Source: Lethocerus indicus (lineage: Eukaryota > Arthropoda > Insecta > Hemiptera > Belostomatidae). From it: 64,000 bases of DNA. Of this stretch, positions 23,961-37,015 are shown one piece after another (the first letter of the stretch is position 1; every line of letters begins with the position of its first letter). The notes beneath the pieces are model-generated. The model ran no database searches. It saw nothing but the letters and a program-made list of their open reading frames with translations, and was not told where the DNA came from. The position numbers and the translations under genes were made by a program. The DNA lies in NCBI GenBank assembly GCA_019843655.1, contig JACDQD010000001.1, positions 46,274,443 through 46,338,442 of the forward strand. The letters are read 5' to 3'.

Positions 23961-25968
23961 GTTTGTGATAAGTGAAATTGGACGATGATTGATAATATGT
24001 TGACTTGTGGGAATTTTATTTGAGCTGAATGTACGTATGGGTTGGGTTACGTGCATGTTACGGGCCGCTCGGGATCCTCCTCGACTTGAGAGGGCTTAAA
24101 GCGTCCGATCCATGATTTGATACGAATCTAAGTGTGTGTTTGGATTACACTTTTCCTCCTATTGAACACCACCTGTGCCTGAAATTTCATATTCCGTCGA
24201 CGGCCCCTACCAGTTTTTTCCAGTTTCTCTGCGAAAATCGATAATTTTCACCCGGCGTTGTTGGAACCTCTTCGGCCTCGGTTTTATGAATGAAATTTTA
24301 ACTGTGGCCTCTTTTAACCTGAGGTCACGTATCCCGTAACATCTCGGCTCTTCCATTTTTCCATGTTTTGCGTCCCAGCACACCTCCTCTGCATAATATC
24401 CCCGTCGCTTGATCATGTAAAATTCACAGGTGGTGTTTATATGTTTACCATTTACTTACATAGATTATGTGTGATTAATTAAACATTTTGTTTTGAATGG
24501 CCAGTTAATTTATAATTATCAGTACTGACCTGATTGTAAGCCATTCTGGTGCAGAATAGGGAATATGTGCTTGTACATTTAACTAGCCATAAATAGTTTT
24601 GAAAATTCCCTATATTTGATGTGTGTTTTTTCACATCAGTAGTGTATTGGGGATGTTATAACCTTTTCTAGTATGAGATGTTCTATCTATTAGTTCTGAA
24701 CAAACAGAATATAACAATGTGTATTGAATATTTATAATTTATGAGCAGTTCTGAGTATTTTCTTAGATTGCAATAACATTTTCCAAGTATTAGTTTAGTA
24801 CATTGTTTCCTTGTTTCAATATTAGTATTTAGTCTTATAGAATAGTGTAGAATCGTTTGTTATAGCAACAGTTTTAAAAATTCATGATGTTACCGACAAA
24901 ACAATATTTGTTTGGCCAATAGTCTTATTTAATTATGAATTAGTATTTTATATTGACAAGAGAAAGAAATACATTTTGATTCATATTTAGAGTAGATTCT
25001 ATAAATGGCACTTAAATGCCATTCCTAGATATTTTATTTATTTTTTTGGGGTGTAGCGTGTCATTAGATGAGTAACAGAGTGGAACATGAAATACATGTT
25101 CCAAGTATGGGATGTTCATTGATAATTTGTTGTATGATTCTAGTTATTTTGAATATTCACTATAGCAAAGCTTTAACATCCAACAGTTGAAAGTTGAAAT
25201 TTGGCCGTGTGTCTGGAATCTTTTCCATCCGATTTATCCAACAATGAAACCCTGCCTTTACAGTAAAATATTTGGGCATTCTCAGTGTCAAGACACTAAC
25301 CCAGCCATCATCACTTATTTTAGCTTAATTCCATCGTTACGATAAGAAGTATTTTAAAATTTGAGAACCACTGAAAAATTTAATTCCATTAGAAAACTCC
25401 TCCATTGCAGCATTTTATTCATAAAGAAATCTGCGGGTGTAGTAAATAACTCAGAAAATTAAAAAAATTACCTAAGTTAATTTATCAGCGCACAATTTGA
25501 GTTCTGCGCTAAATTAATATTTGTACCGTATAAATAAAACAAAATTATAATCGGGTTAATCTCACGAAGTTCTCCATTTTTTTCTCGCTCTCTGGTATTG
25601 AATTTTAGTAGCCAGTAAGATTTTTGTACAGAGGCACAGGTTTCTTTAACATAAAATTATGGGGCCATTAAAAATCTCCATTTTGTGTCATCCTCCGGTA
25701 TGTAATATTAACACTGGGTTTACGGGACGCGTCGAAATGACGCATTTCATATATCAGTACGAAAATTACAGAAATCCTTCCGATGGCTGACTTTAATTCA
25801 TTTAACGAGGGGAATATATATCGAAGTTTATTTTGTACAAAAGTTTTGTAATTTTAAAATAAATTCTGTACGCAGTCTAGCTATCTGTGGGCTAAGAAAT
25901 GTGTGGGTAACGTGTTTGGCGTGACTGTTGGCAGAGGCACCGGGTGGCGAAGGTGTGATGGAGGTGTA
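23961..25968. other. Probable 5' intron of the MARVEL gene
   Basis: AT-rich stretch with no open frame I can support. A possible acceptor (TACGCAG) lies near 25870-25876, just upstream of the first coding exon. Confidence 0.35.
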
Positions 25969-28900
25969 ATGCAGTCCGAGTGCGGACACTACTTGAGCTC
26001 AGTGTCGGATCTATACGTTGGTGACGAGGTGTCCGTACTGCTGGAGGAGATACGCGAGCTGGAGGGGCCGGGGCTGGGGCGTGCTGACGACGTCCAGGAC
26101 TTTGAGATCGCCGGCAGCCAGACGGGGGCCATCACCCCGGCCGACGCCACCACCGTCCATTCCTGGGATTCGCACGCCCACTACAAGCACCATCTACCCG
26201 GATCCTCACCGACCCATTCCATTTTTTCGGGTGTTGTTTTGTACTGCGATGAAACCCACCTCAAGACATCCACCGGCATTATACGCCTCCTCCTGGTCGT
26301 GAGTAAAACTCTCTCCGGTTCTGTTTTATTATACCAAACCCTCCTCCGATGTTGGTAAATGTTGCCTAGAAAATATGAAGACTTATTATTCCGTAGATCT
26401 ATCTTAATTTAGCGTAATCTATCCCTCTATCGTAATTGAGGGACCTTAGTGGAACCAGTCGTTTGAGCGTACACCTGGGAGCTCAGAGGTCTGTGGTTTG
26501 AATCTGCTGGAGTATGCCCGTGGATGTTAACGAGTGCACATCGGAGCGGGCACACTTGCGCTATAAAAATACGGAGAAAAAAATGTAATTAAAATTATGG
26601 GCAATTTTGTAAACTCCGACTACTGTGGCTAACGCCCTAATACTATGATCCCTACTAACTCCTGACATCCCGAACATTCCTTACAGACTCCTGAAAAGGG
26701 AATGGCTGCACGATTTAAACATATCAAAAAAATAGAAACGTTAATAAATGAAATTACGAAGGGAGGGAAGCCGTTGAGTTTCTCCTCCATTGTGCTCTAT
26801 TTGTTACTAGTGCTACTTTAACATCCATATTGCTGATTGTATTTTACATTTATGGCGATAAAACAGTTTAAAAAAATATTAACAAGAAAAAATGAAGAGG
26901 GACCATCGTGCCTGCAATTGTCTTATCTTGTCAATAGTACTAGAGAGTTTAATATTTAAAATTATTTATTTCATACAAGGGTTCTCCAGGTTGAACCTGA
27001 ATTTAAAAAATTTTTATTCTAAATAATGTCCATAATTTTGTGGGACCAACTTTGGGTAGCAGGAGATAACCCTGTTAGTCTGAGATTCTTACTGTGTTTA
27101 AAAACTACACAAGTGAGCTCCGGTGGAAGGAATATTGCCCCTTTCCCCTTGGGCCCTCCCGGGTGTTGTTTGGTGGTTTCCAAGCACAGGAAAAATTTAA
27201 AACTAACCGAGGGTCAGTCACTAATCCTTCCCACAGTATTGTGATCCCAATTATTTACCATTAATCCCATATAATTTCAAAAATTTGTATGTATTTTGTA
27301 TATCATATCGTATCGCTGCTTGACTGTAAAATTGAGTTTCTGTATTGGACTAATGAAAAATTTTTTTTTAAATTTCAGATTTCATCAGTCGCGTGTCTAG
27401 CATGTCTTTGTTCTTCGGGCACTGTCGGTTTTGGATTATTCATGTTGCCTTTAGTAGCCAGGCTGAGGCTCATGATGTTCAGTACAGTATTCAGTGTCCT
27501 CATCACTTCGCTCTTCCTCTTCTTAGACATATCACATGTTGTCTACCTCTTTCCTTTCAACTGGGGTAAATTTGTAAGTTTTTCAGATTTGTATTTTTTA
27601 TTTTCTCTATAATACCGGGTAATAAGAGATTCAATAAGTAAAAGGGACAAACAGCTGTATTTTTTTTTATGATGTATGTCAATATTTTGTATGCCATCAG
27701 CAAAGAATTCTTTTCCTCACATTTGAAACTCGACTCCACATAGTGGACCAAACAAAATGAAGTCTAATGGGGCCAGGTTCAAGCTTTGCTAGTCCAGACT
27801 ATGTTGTTCAATTATCACTCAGTACAGGGCCTAGTATTATCTTGAATCAAAAATGTGTTTAAGAGGGAAATGAAAATGCTCTTACTTGCACATTTAAAAA
27901 TTGTTTGGGTAATCAAACATGTATTATATTTTTGCTATTTAAATTTGTTTTTACTTAGTGGGGTAAGTGTGAACCTAACTGCTAAAGGTGAATCAGCAAC
28001 ATTTGATTGAGAGTTAGCACCTTTGGTAAGGAAAATAAAATATAACAGATATAAATTATAAAAATTTACTGAGTTTTCATTTATTAATAATTAAAAAAAT
28101 TAATAATTATTAATGGAACTATATTATTATATGTGTTTAAATGCTGTTAAATAGATCAATTGTTAGTGTTAATGAGGAACAAAGGAAATACTAACATTTA
28201 GAACTCAAACGGATCAATCATCATTATTTCATAAGTAACAGAAGGGAATATAGTTATTTATTAAACTGAGTTTAAATGGAATATCAAAATGAAGTGATAC
28301 TTTTTCTCACACTATGAAAGAACTACTATGAATTTTGAAACTGATTCATGTAAATAACTTAATTGTTTAATCACAATTGAGTATTACAAGATACAAATTA
28401 TTTTTATTTTTTTAAATACAAATGATATATCGATAAAACGATATACAAATGGTGATTCCTACATGCATACCGGCCTATTGGCCTTACTACATATATATAC
28501 TTAAATATTATAGTACATTGATCATGAATTTTTAACAATATTGTTGTGATAATCGGGAAAATATACAATAAAAACCCGAGAACTTAAGCTACACACAATT
28601 GAGTATGAATATGGTCAACCACTAGGCATTCAATCTGGGAACAGTCCCTTAATGCAACGCTGCTCTCATTTTCTTTTCAAACAATTACTCCTTATTGAAA
28701 ATCAAATTCAAATTTCTTTCATTTGCAAATTTGAATTAATTGAGGGTAGATGAAAAATAACTCCAGAATACTATAGAATATTGTTGTAGTTATTATTTCT
28801 ATGTCTAAATTCATTTATGATTTAATTGTTCTTTTTTTATTATTTTGTTTTAGAATGCCATTGTTTATTTGGTATTGAGTTTATTATACTTATTAAGCTC

Positions 28901-30738
28901 TTCTCTTTTGCTCCACCTGCTCAATACTTATTCAGAGTCATACCGCTGGGTGCCAAATTGGACAAACCAACAGCTTCTTATTACAAGTGTGAGTCATTAA
29001 TAGTTATATTAATTATAGTGTTAAATTTGAAAATTAACTTTTTAACAATTTTATAATCATAATTTGCAATTTTCATGAGTATAAATTATGAATTAATTTA
29101 GGTTATAGATTTATTTAAAGAAAAACACATTTGTCATCAATTTCAAATGTTCACCAAAATATCAAAATTCATATTAGTAGTTTAGATAAGTATACATTAG
29201 AAGTGCTATCATCTATAATTATGTTGTTAATATCTTTAGGAAAATTTCTAATTGCCTATAGATTTTTAAGATGTTCTGAGAATATATCACTATTCTCAAA
29301 TTTACTCAAGACAATGTACATATTTCATTTATGAAGAATATTTAACTATAATAGATATACGTCAATTATAACAATAAAACCAACCCATACTAAACGACTG
29401 TTTGATCCTTTTTTAGTTATTCATAAGACTGATAAAACTAATTTTATTCACAATGAAAGTAATTTTTCAGAAAATTATTTGCATACATAAATGAAATTTT
29501 CGGATTTTGAAGCAGGCAAGTGGACCCGTAGGCAAATCTGATGCCAAAATCCAGAGATCAATTTTTGCTATCTGGCTGTACTTGGGGTGTTCGTATTGTT
29601 TAAGATAAATTAGGTTAAGAACAAAAGTATGGGACATTATTTATGAATATTGTGGGTTTTAGCTTCCAACAGCCTCTTAATTATATTTAACGCATAAAAA
29701 TAACATTTGTTTCACAGTTATATTTTTGTTCCTGTAAATAAAAAGTATAATTTTATTATAAACTAGGGTTTTTTTTATATTACTTAAACATATATCTGCT
29801 ACATTAAAATAATGTTTTTCTTAAATATGATTACTTTAAAGGTATTTTTATGTCTTATTTAACAGCACAAAGGCTACAATTACATCCGTAGCTTATGGTT
29901 TACCCAAGGAATCTGTACTTAGTCGTTAACTGTAATACAAATGTTAGATAGATATCTCATTCCATGCCGCTTTCACAGCATAATTATACAGAACTGATAC
30001 AATAAACTAATTAAAGGAAATAATGAAGTAGTTTGAATAATTGAAAAACCAAATAAACTAATAAATCATAGTTGGTACAGTTCATTAAATACACACTGCA
30101 AGTACCTAGATTGGTCAAAATAATACAGGGAAGTCAAGTATCTTACCAAGGTAAAATAAAAGGAGTCAGATAAAAAGCCACACGTGTAAACAACATTCAC
30201 AACAGATCCTATTCTCTATATCTGCTGTTAAGCTTAGAACTAATTTGGCAGATGCCCCTTTTTAAAGTTGGATTACATTATATACTTAAAAACACAAATA
30301 TTGTCACAATATCCAAACTTCAATAAAATGCGATAGTAAATTTTTAATTTTATTAAATTCAGTCATTAATTGAATGTATCATTTACTTGCTATATTTGTC
30401 TTTTTGAAATTTTGTTTACTCTAGATAAAATTTGATGTTCATATAATTGTATATAAGTTTTGTAAAATTTTTATTTTCAGATTCTAGGTTATTTGTGTGC
30501 ATTGGAAGCATTGATCTTATCGATTGTAAGCAAATGTGAAGGCGGCCAGTACAGTCCTGTTGATGAGGAACCAAGTAGTATAACACTGCAAGAGAGGCAT
30601 GGTATTACACGAGATTCTCCAACGCCCACAACATTACCTTCGGCTCACACTTCCGGACCTTCGGCCACTGCACCCTTACTTTACGACGTTCAGCCCTGTT
30701 CTTCGAAACATCAGGATCCATATCATTTGATTGCATGA
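25969..30738 (+). CDS. Four-helix MARVEL-type membrane protein
   Basis: Coding exons are 25969-26298, 27379-27573, 28854-28988 and 30481-30738, all joined in phase 0 with good donors (GTGAGT, GTAAGT, GTGAGT), giving 305 aa. An N-terminal cytosolic region of about 95 residues is followed by HLKTSTGIIRLLLVISS, the usual start of a MARVEL domain. Four membrane helices are visible at about 104-125, 141-163, 178-200 and 218-238, and the last is followed by a Ser/Thr/Pro-rich tail of about 65 residues. MARVEL proteins (CMTM, MAL, physin, insect singles-bar types) act in vesicle traffic and membrane apposition; which subfamily this belongs to I cannot tell. The ATG at 25969 is the first in frame; an in-frame GTG lies further upstream. 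Exon 1 is markedly GC-rich compared with the other three. Repeats sit in its introns (26.5, 27.1, 28.4 kb). Confidence 0.8.
26455..26570 (+). mobile_element. tRNA-derived SINE, family 1
   Basis: Box-B-like GGTTTGAATC with the downstream TGGAGTATGCCCGTGGATGT segment matches the SINE at 4110. It lies in the first coding intron of the MARVEL gene. Confidence 0.55.
27015..27250 (+). mobile_element. TIR element family A, copy
   Basis: Internal arms TTGTGGGACCAACTTTGGGT and CCCACAGTATTGTGATCCC are inverted relative to each other. The interior (TTCTTACTGTGTTTAAAAAC) matches the 6.7 kb copy (TTTTTACTGTGTTTGGAAAC). The outermost TIRs are eroded. Confidence 0.65.
28425..28505 (+). repeat. Unnamed repeat family J, fragment
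   Basis: The segment around GATATATCG..ACATGCATACCGGCC..CTACAT..TAAATATTA is similar to 58805-58885. It lies in an intron of the MARVEL gene. Confidence 0.45.
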
Positions 30739-31504
30739 TGTCCTCTTTTCTTATTGACGGCACAACACCTTAATTGTTTGTTAGGTATTTTTTAACATTT
30801 TCTTTCATTCTAAAGACTTTAGGAAATTCATTAACAAAAGCATATTTTATACGGAAAGATATGTTGGAACTGAGTTTTTATTTTTTATTAATCACATTTG
30901 TGAGTGCATGAGCTGGCAAACACATTTACGCATGTATACCAACCCCAAATTCAGGCACGCATGATTTTTAATTTTGTTTTATATCTATTTTAAGTAGTGA
31001 AAGCTTTATTAAATCTTAAGAAAATTTTGCTGCCCCTTACTTGGTAAAAACGTAACAATTATCAAAATTATTATACCGATTATATATTTTATAAACAGAA
31101 AATCATAAAACAGATATGGACTTATAGTAAAATATGTACTAAAACATCTTGTGTATAATTTCTGCTGATGAACAATTTTCAATTATTTATCCATTATTAT
31201 TGGAATATAATGCAGGAGTCCAGTTGGAATCTATTTTGTTGGTTTGTTTTGATATTTACTACTGCGGTAAACACCTTTTCACACAAATAAGTAGTTGCAA
31301 AAGGTAATAAAATTTGAATGGTGATGGTATACGGGTGCTGTTATTTATTCTGGGTTTGTTTCCAAAACTGCTCTAAACTTTTGTTATTAAAAGTGGAGAA
31401 CAGACTTTAACAAAATAAATATTTTGTTGATTCCAGCAGTGTTTTCTTCAGTTATTGATAAATTATTTTCTTAATTTTCATATGCATCTTAAATTGGTTT
31501 ATTT

Positions 31505-31665
31505 CCATATTATACTACAACAGCTGAAGGCACTCCCAGTAATGAAGCTCCGGCCTAAAAACCACTTTGAAAAGCCTTTTCAAAGATGACAACTGCTGGG
31601 ATTCAACCCGTAACCCTAACCCCTAAAGTCTTATCCACCCAGCCAGTCCCTGGCACTCTGAAATT
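31505..31665 (-). mobile_element. tRNA-derived SINE, family 2, reverse orientation
   Basis: Read on the minus strand it shows GACTGGCTGGGTGGATAAG (A-box region) followed by GGGTTGAATCCCAGC (B box), about the tRNA spacing. The body has GAAAAGGCTTTTCAAAG, a short palindrome. Confidence 0.65.
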
Positions 31666-32988
31666 CTGTTAATCCTATATTCCAATGAAAATCCAAATAT
31701 CTATTTCTTGTGGCCCCTATAAAATTATTCTGGACCCCCAGGGGAGGGGGCTTGTTAGATGACTAATTATTCCCTCATGTATAACTTTTATGGTTTGATG
31801 CTGTTCATATTTTTCAGATCAGTTTATAGAATAATAGAATTACTTCATTCTTTTTATATGAAACCTTAGATAGGTAACATGAGAATTTGTTTACCTTGAA
31901 AGTTTCATATTACAAAATAACAACTGCCTAATTTATTTAATTTTTAAGACTTACTGAAATATAGTGTGCCCATAATATATTGTGTGATTAAAATATTTTC
32001 ATTAGACCAGGTTTTATCTGAGTACATAAAAGATATATATTTTTAATAATACCAATCAAATAGTTTCTATTATAATATGTGACTTACAATAACAAGAATT
32101 TAATTAAAACAATCATTTATCTATGGCAATAATTTATTCAGTAGTGGGGATATAAATAGCAGTACATTTCTCTTATAAAAATTAAACTTATACCCCAAAC
32201 TGCATTATCAATCTCAAATTAAATGTTTTATTTTTCATTTCAATCAGTTATTCAGCATTTTGATTTATCTGCTACTATTGCCTATTAACATAACCAATAT
32301 TTTTCATCCATCTCATAATTTTATCCGTGTTTACTTTATTGTACATTTCAAGCTTTTGGTGGTAAAGTTATTGTTTTTCTTGGAGTATTTACAATGGTAA
32401 TTGTTGAGCTGTGTAATGCATAGTTTGATGTGTCGAATTTCATGCTAATTGATAGAATATAGTCAAGTTAAAGCTTTATATGTACAATATTTAATATAAT
32501 TAAATTGTTATCAAGTTCATATCTTTCCTCATTAGTAATAAATTAATTTGGTGCATAGGTAAGTACCAGAAAAATACGTAAATTTATTGTACTGACTTTT
32601 TTTATGGATCTCAAAATGTTATAGTAGTGTTGTGCCAATTACTGACTTTGTTTTCTTATTTCAATTGCCTTTTAATGCGATGTTATGCCGAAAATGGATT
32701 AAAAGTAATTTACTGCTATATTAAAATTAACAATAACAGCTGAATTGATAATAAATATTCAGCCTGTGATTTAGTCAGTAAACCCATCCAGTGTATTTCT
32801 CATAGCAAGAAGAAAATAAAATGTAATTAGCAGTAGTTTAAAATAATTTTAGTAAGTACAGTATGTTTGTTTAGATATTAAAACATACATACAGATATTT
32901 GCCAGATATTATTTTAAAATGTGCAGAAGGTTCACCATGAATTCTTCAAATTTCAAACCTGAAGTGATGTGTCTTAGATTAGTACAGA

Positions 32989-33050
32989 TATTTATTTATT
33001 GCATTATTTATTTATTTATTGCATTATTTATTTATTTATTGTATTTATAT
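32989..33050 (+). promoter_or_regulatory. AU-rich elements in tandem 20-bp copies
   Basis: Two perfect tandem copies of GCATTATTTATTTATTTATT at 33001-33040, preceded by TATTTATTTATT. Overlapping TTATTTATT nonamers are class II AU-rich elements if transcribed in the plus sense as part of the 3' UTR. Confidence 0.5.
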
Positions 33051-35585
33051 GGTTTATTATATGTGTTTCTTGATCTCATTTAAAATTTTTCTTTTTTTCC
33101 AAACTATAATGAAAAAGTACAAATTCCAGTGCTTTATTGGTGAGCACATTTTGATCATGGTTTTTACAAGTATTTGAATTTGATCTCAAATTTTAATTTG
33201 TAGTGTAAGATAAAATGTACAATTGAGTAGTAGTAGTAGTACGTACTGGAATGTAATTCATTGTTTTTTAAATACTGCTTTAAGTTTTTTTAAACATTAA
33301 AATAGCAGTATAGAAAACGACAAAATGGAAATGAGCCTTATTTAAATATTACTATATGATCTGTTATAGGATCTCAAAGAATTATCATAGCATTCCTTAA
33401 CATTCCTTAGTTTTAAGGAGTTATCAATTGTTACAAAATATATAAATTTCATTAATTCTGATCTTGCGTGTTCATAATTATGTAACATTGAGTAAATTAT
33501 GGCTTTAGTGGTTCCTTCTGCACAAAGAGTAATTTTATACTCTTGAGAGTTCAAGAAGGGATTGGGGTAACTATTTTTACGTGAAACATAGACCACTCAC
33601 TGCCCATTAAAACTATCCTTTAATTAATTATAGTTATAGGATGTATAAGTTAATAAATATGTGTTGGGTTTACAAACACACATTGTATATAGAAAAAATG
33701 TTGCTGCTAATTAATTACTAAGAACAAATATACATCAATACATTTTATTTGATTAATTTATTTTTTTAAAATGTAATTTTGCTATGAAAAGACTGTATTC
33801 ACTGATTCCAGACCAATTTAGTCAAAAAGTGTTAGTCAATTTTTATGCTTGAATTAATGATTTTCAATTTTATGAGATTTTTAATGTATTTATTGTCTTT
33901 TTTTGTGCATATATTTGGTGTATTTGCGCCTATAACATAATTGTAAGGTAATTTAGGTACTTATAGCGATCTTAAGCATAGAGAAAAATTGATAAATGTA
34001 GGGTATTCATCGACCCAGTGAATTTTTTTTGTTTTGCCTACCTGCCCAATTCTCAATCAGTATGCAATATTATTTATCATTATTCCAAAACTTGATTATT
34101 ATTCTATTAAATTTGGATCTGTAATTTTATAAACATTTTGTTTTTCCCTAATCGCAGAAGCACAATATTACAGTTGTTGGTTTTTCAAAATTTTGTATTC
34201 TTCATTTTTCCTTTGAATGCATGAGTTTTGAAAATTTTAAATATTGATGACATTAACACAGTTCATATTTTTGGTGTATTATTGCTCATTTGCCATGTAT
34301 AGAATGGTTTGGAAGTAGATAAAAAGGATAATATTATATTATAAGAAAGCATCACTGGATAATATTGTATATTTTTAAGACATCAGTGTCCTAATACACG
34401 TTGAAATTTTAGTAACTATTTTTTTAACTCTAGTCATGTAATTTTTTAAGCTGTGCAGTGGATATGGTACATACAAAGAATCATTAAGAATTTACTCAGT
34501 CACCATTAAGTAGTAGTATTCTTGACTGAATTAAGTAATATAACTTATTTTAGTAAACTTTAAATGTTAATATTTAATGACATTCTTCGAAGATTTTGCT
34601 GCTCGAGCTGATGAACTGTAAATAAAAGGTGAATAAGTAGTTTCTATTGAGAACTATTTAATTTACATTTTTTGTTTATGATTTGTGTCTTAATAATCTT
34701 TAATATTAATATATTATTTGGATATGTCTTGTTACCTTGTACAGAATTAAGTAGTACAATTTTAATTAATATTTAATAACTTATTGGATCTTAATTGTAC
34801 TTTCAGGTTTATTTACAAACTGTCTTTCTTTTAGAAAATGTACCTGAGTAAATGTTGGCAATTCCCAGGTTACTGAAAATTTCATTTTACAAGTTGTGTT
34901 TAGTTTATCTAGTAACAGCACAATGCAGTCAGTGATGTTTGTAATTATATGCACAATGATGAATGGCATTTAAATATTTACATGTTATTAGGAGTTATCA
35001 ATTTTTGTATCATTGTAATTAATAGTATGCAGTGATATTCTGAGGTACTGTCTTTGTATGTACTGTTTTAGAGTACTAATAAAGAATCAACTAGCATAGT
35101 AATTGTTGTATAATTCAAAATTTAAGTGGCTATACAAATAAAAAAAGAGTGTATTAAATTAAAATGTACAATTGTTATTCTAGAGATGTTTAATGTCCTG
35201 TTCCACTATAAATCTAACATGTCCGGTATAGAAAAATCAGTGTTCCCCTTTGGATTATTTCATTTTATCTTATGATTTGTGTAGTCATAGTTTAAGTAAC
35301 ACATTGTTTTCAGTGTCATGATTATATTGAAATTTTTAAGGTATATACCATTTAGTCATAAGCCTACATTAAATTATTATTATTTCAATTTCTTCAGTTC
35401 AGTTACTGATGTTCAAAATAAAACCACGGTATCTGACTGTTAAAAAATGTCTTTTTTATTTCCTATTCCTGTGTCCTCTGTGTTTTTTACCACCTAGATG
35501 AATGTTGTGAATTACTTTATCTGGTGTTTACTGTCTAAAAGATTCCCCTTTAATATACCAGTGTGAATTATGGTATCATTCAAAC

Positions 35586-36066
35586 TTAGGGGTACCCATA
35601 AGTAATGTCATTTTTTAATGGACACTGGGGATGAAATGTCGATTCTGCACTGCAATCCACAGAAGCAAAAACAATTCTTATCACCATGACAAACAACTTC
35701 GCCTACTGCAAAACCAGGTCTTCACCAAAAAGTGTTAATGTAAGTATGGTGGCTTTATAAAGGAAAAATTCATCATGAACTAATGAAACCTAATGTAACC
35801 GTCAATACTGAATATTATTGTGCGGAACTTAATAGATTAGGTCAAAAACGTCCAAGATTGATGAATCGAACTGGTGTAATTGATAATGAAAGACAGTGCG
35901 AAAATCACACAAGAAAAGAATCAAACCGTTAGATTAGTTGTTCATCCACCCTGCTCTCTTGGAGCTGCGCCACCGGATTAGCATTTTTTCCGATCGAGGA
36001 ACGCTTTCTTCGTTAAAAAATTTTATTTTTTTTTCAAAAAGGGCATTACTAATGGGTAGCCCTGTA
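35586..36066 (+). mobile_element. Deleted mariner element with transposase remnant
   Basis: Imperfect terminal inverted repeats of about 30 bp (GGGGTACCCATAAGTAATGT at the left, inverse of GGGCATTACTAATGGGTAGC at the right) bound 480 bp. Inside, 35744-35870 encodes YKGKIHHELMKPNVTVNTEY and then CAELNRL..KRPRLMNR, and around 35940 VVHPPCSLGAAPPD, the last third of a mariner transposase (compare the usual LLHPPYSPDLAPSDYHLF). A stop replaces the final catalytic-region Tyr, and frames shift, so it is dead. About 60% of a full element is missing. Confidence 0.85.
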
Positions 36067-36224
36067 TATTAGGTACATTATTTGAAAAGCCAAAAATAGT
36101 ATGACTTAAGATACATGTCTGGTGGCTAGCGAACGTTTCGAGTACTTGCCGCGATCAATTGAAGATTTGATTGGGGCAGATAGGCGGTTCTTGGCCGTAA
36201 ACACAGGAGTCAAAAGTGGATTTC

Positions 36225-37015
36225 AACAGAAAAATATTGCCAGAATGCTGTTTTTTCCGCAAAATCAGGTATAAACTTCGGTTTTGAATCGCAAAATCAG
36301 GCCAAAAATAAGGTGTCTAACAGCAAAATCAAGCCTAAAAAGCGGCTTTAAAGGATAATATTAGGCCTAAAAAGCGGCTTTTAAAGGCAATATTAGGACT
36401 AAAAAGCGGCTTTTAACGACAATATTAGAAACTCCTTTTATCCCTGTTTTTGCATTGAAAAATCACCTTGCAAGCCTAGAAAACACTTTGTAACCCCTTT
36501 TTACTTTGAAATCCACTTTCTAACTCGGTTTTTGTGTTGAAAACCATTTTTAATCTGGTTTTATCTTTGAAAAAATGTTTTTAAATGTGACATTTTACCT
36601 TCTATCGAAAAACACTTTTTAACCCAATTTGCATTGAAAAACTACTTCTTAAGCCGAGTTTAGTTTTAAAGAATCATTTTTTAAGAACACATTTTAAGCC
36701 GCTTTTGGCTTTGAAAAAACAACATTTTAACCCAGTTTTAGAGTTGAACTTTGTACTACTTTTTCTATTTCAGGATAGAAAAAAGAATTTTTAACGCGTT
36801 TTACTCTGAAAAACCATTTTTTAAGATGGTATCAGGGTGATAAAACCATTTTTCAATGCGTTATTTCTTTGTAAAACCACTTTTAGCACGGATTTAGCAT
36901 TAAAAACCCATATTTAAACCAGCCTTTAGTTGAAATAAACCTTACAACTATGTTTCAGTGGTAAAAAACCATTTTTACCTCGAAAAACCACTATTTTACC
37001 CGTTTTTTGCGTTAC
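36225..37015. repeat. Degenerate tandem array, unit about 40-47 bp
   Basis: About 17-18 diverged copies of a unit like TTGAAAAACCATTTTTAACC followed by CGGTTTTAGC. The first four copies use a variant (CCTAAAAAGCGGCTTTTAA). It sits exactly at the change from AT-rich to CpG-rich DNA. Confidence 0.85.

Larger units (their letters stand above)
30739..35440 (+). other. Probable long 3' UTR of the MARVEL gene
   Basis: About 4.7 kb of AT-rich DNA without credible open frames follows the stop codon. An AATAAA at 35417 followed by a T/GT-rich stretch (35449-35490) is the best cleavage signal; another AATAAA is at 35078. It contains a SINE (31505) and AU-rich elements (32989). Transcript extent is inferred. 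Confidence 0.4.

Noticed and set aside
25903..25968. In-frame upstream extension of MARVEL exon 1
   Set aside because: It would need a GTG start; the first in-frame ATG is at 25969.
26018..26302. 94-codon Pro/Arg-rich frame in the GC-rich exon
   Set aside because: It is a frame-shifted shadow of MARVEL exon 1; the other frame leads into the membrane domain in phase.
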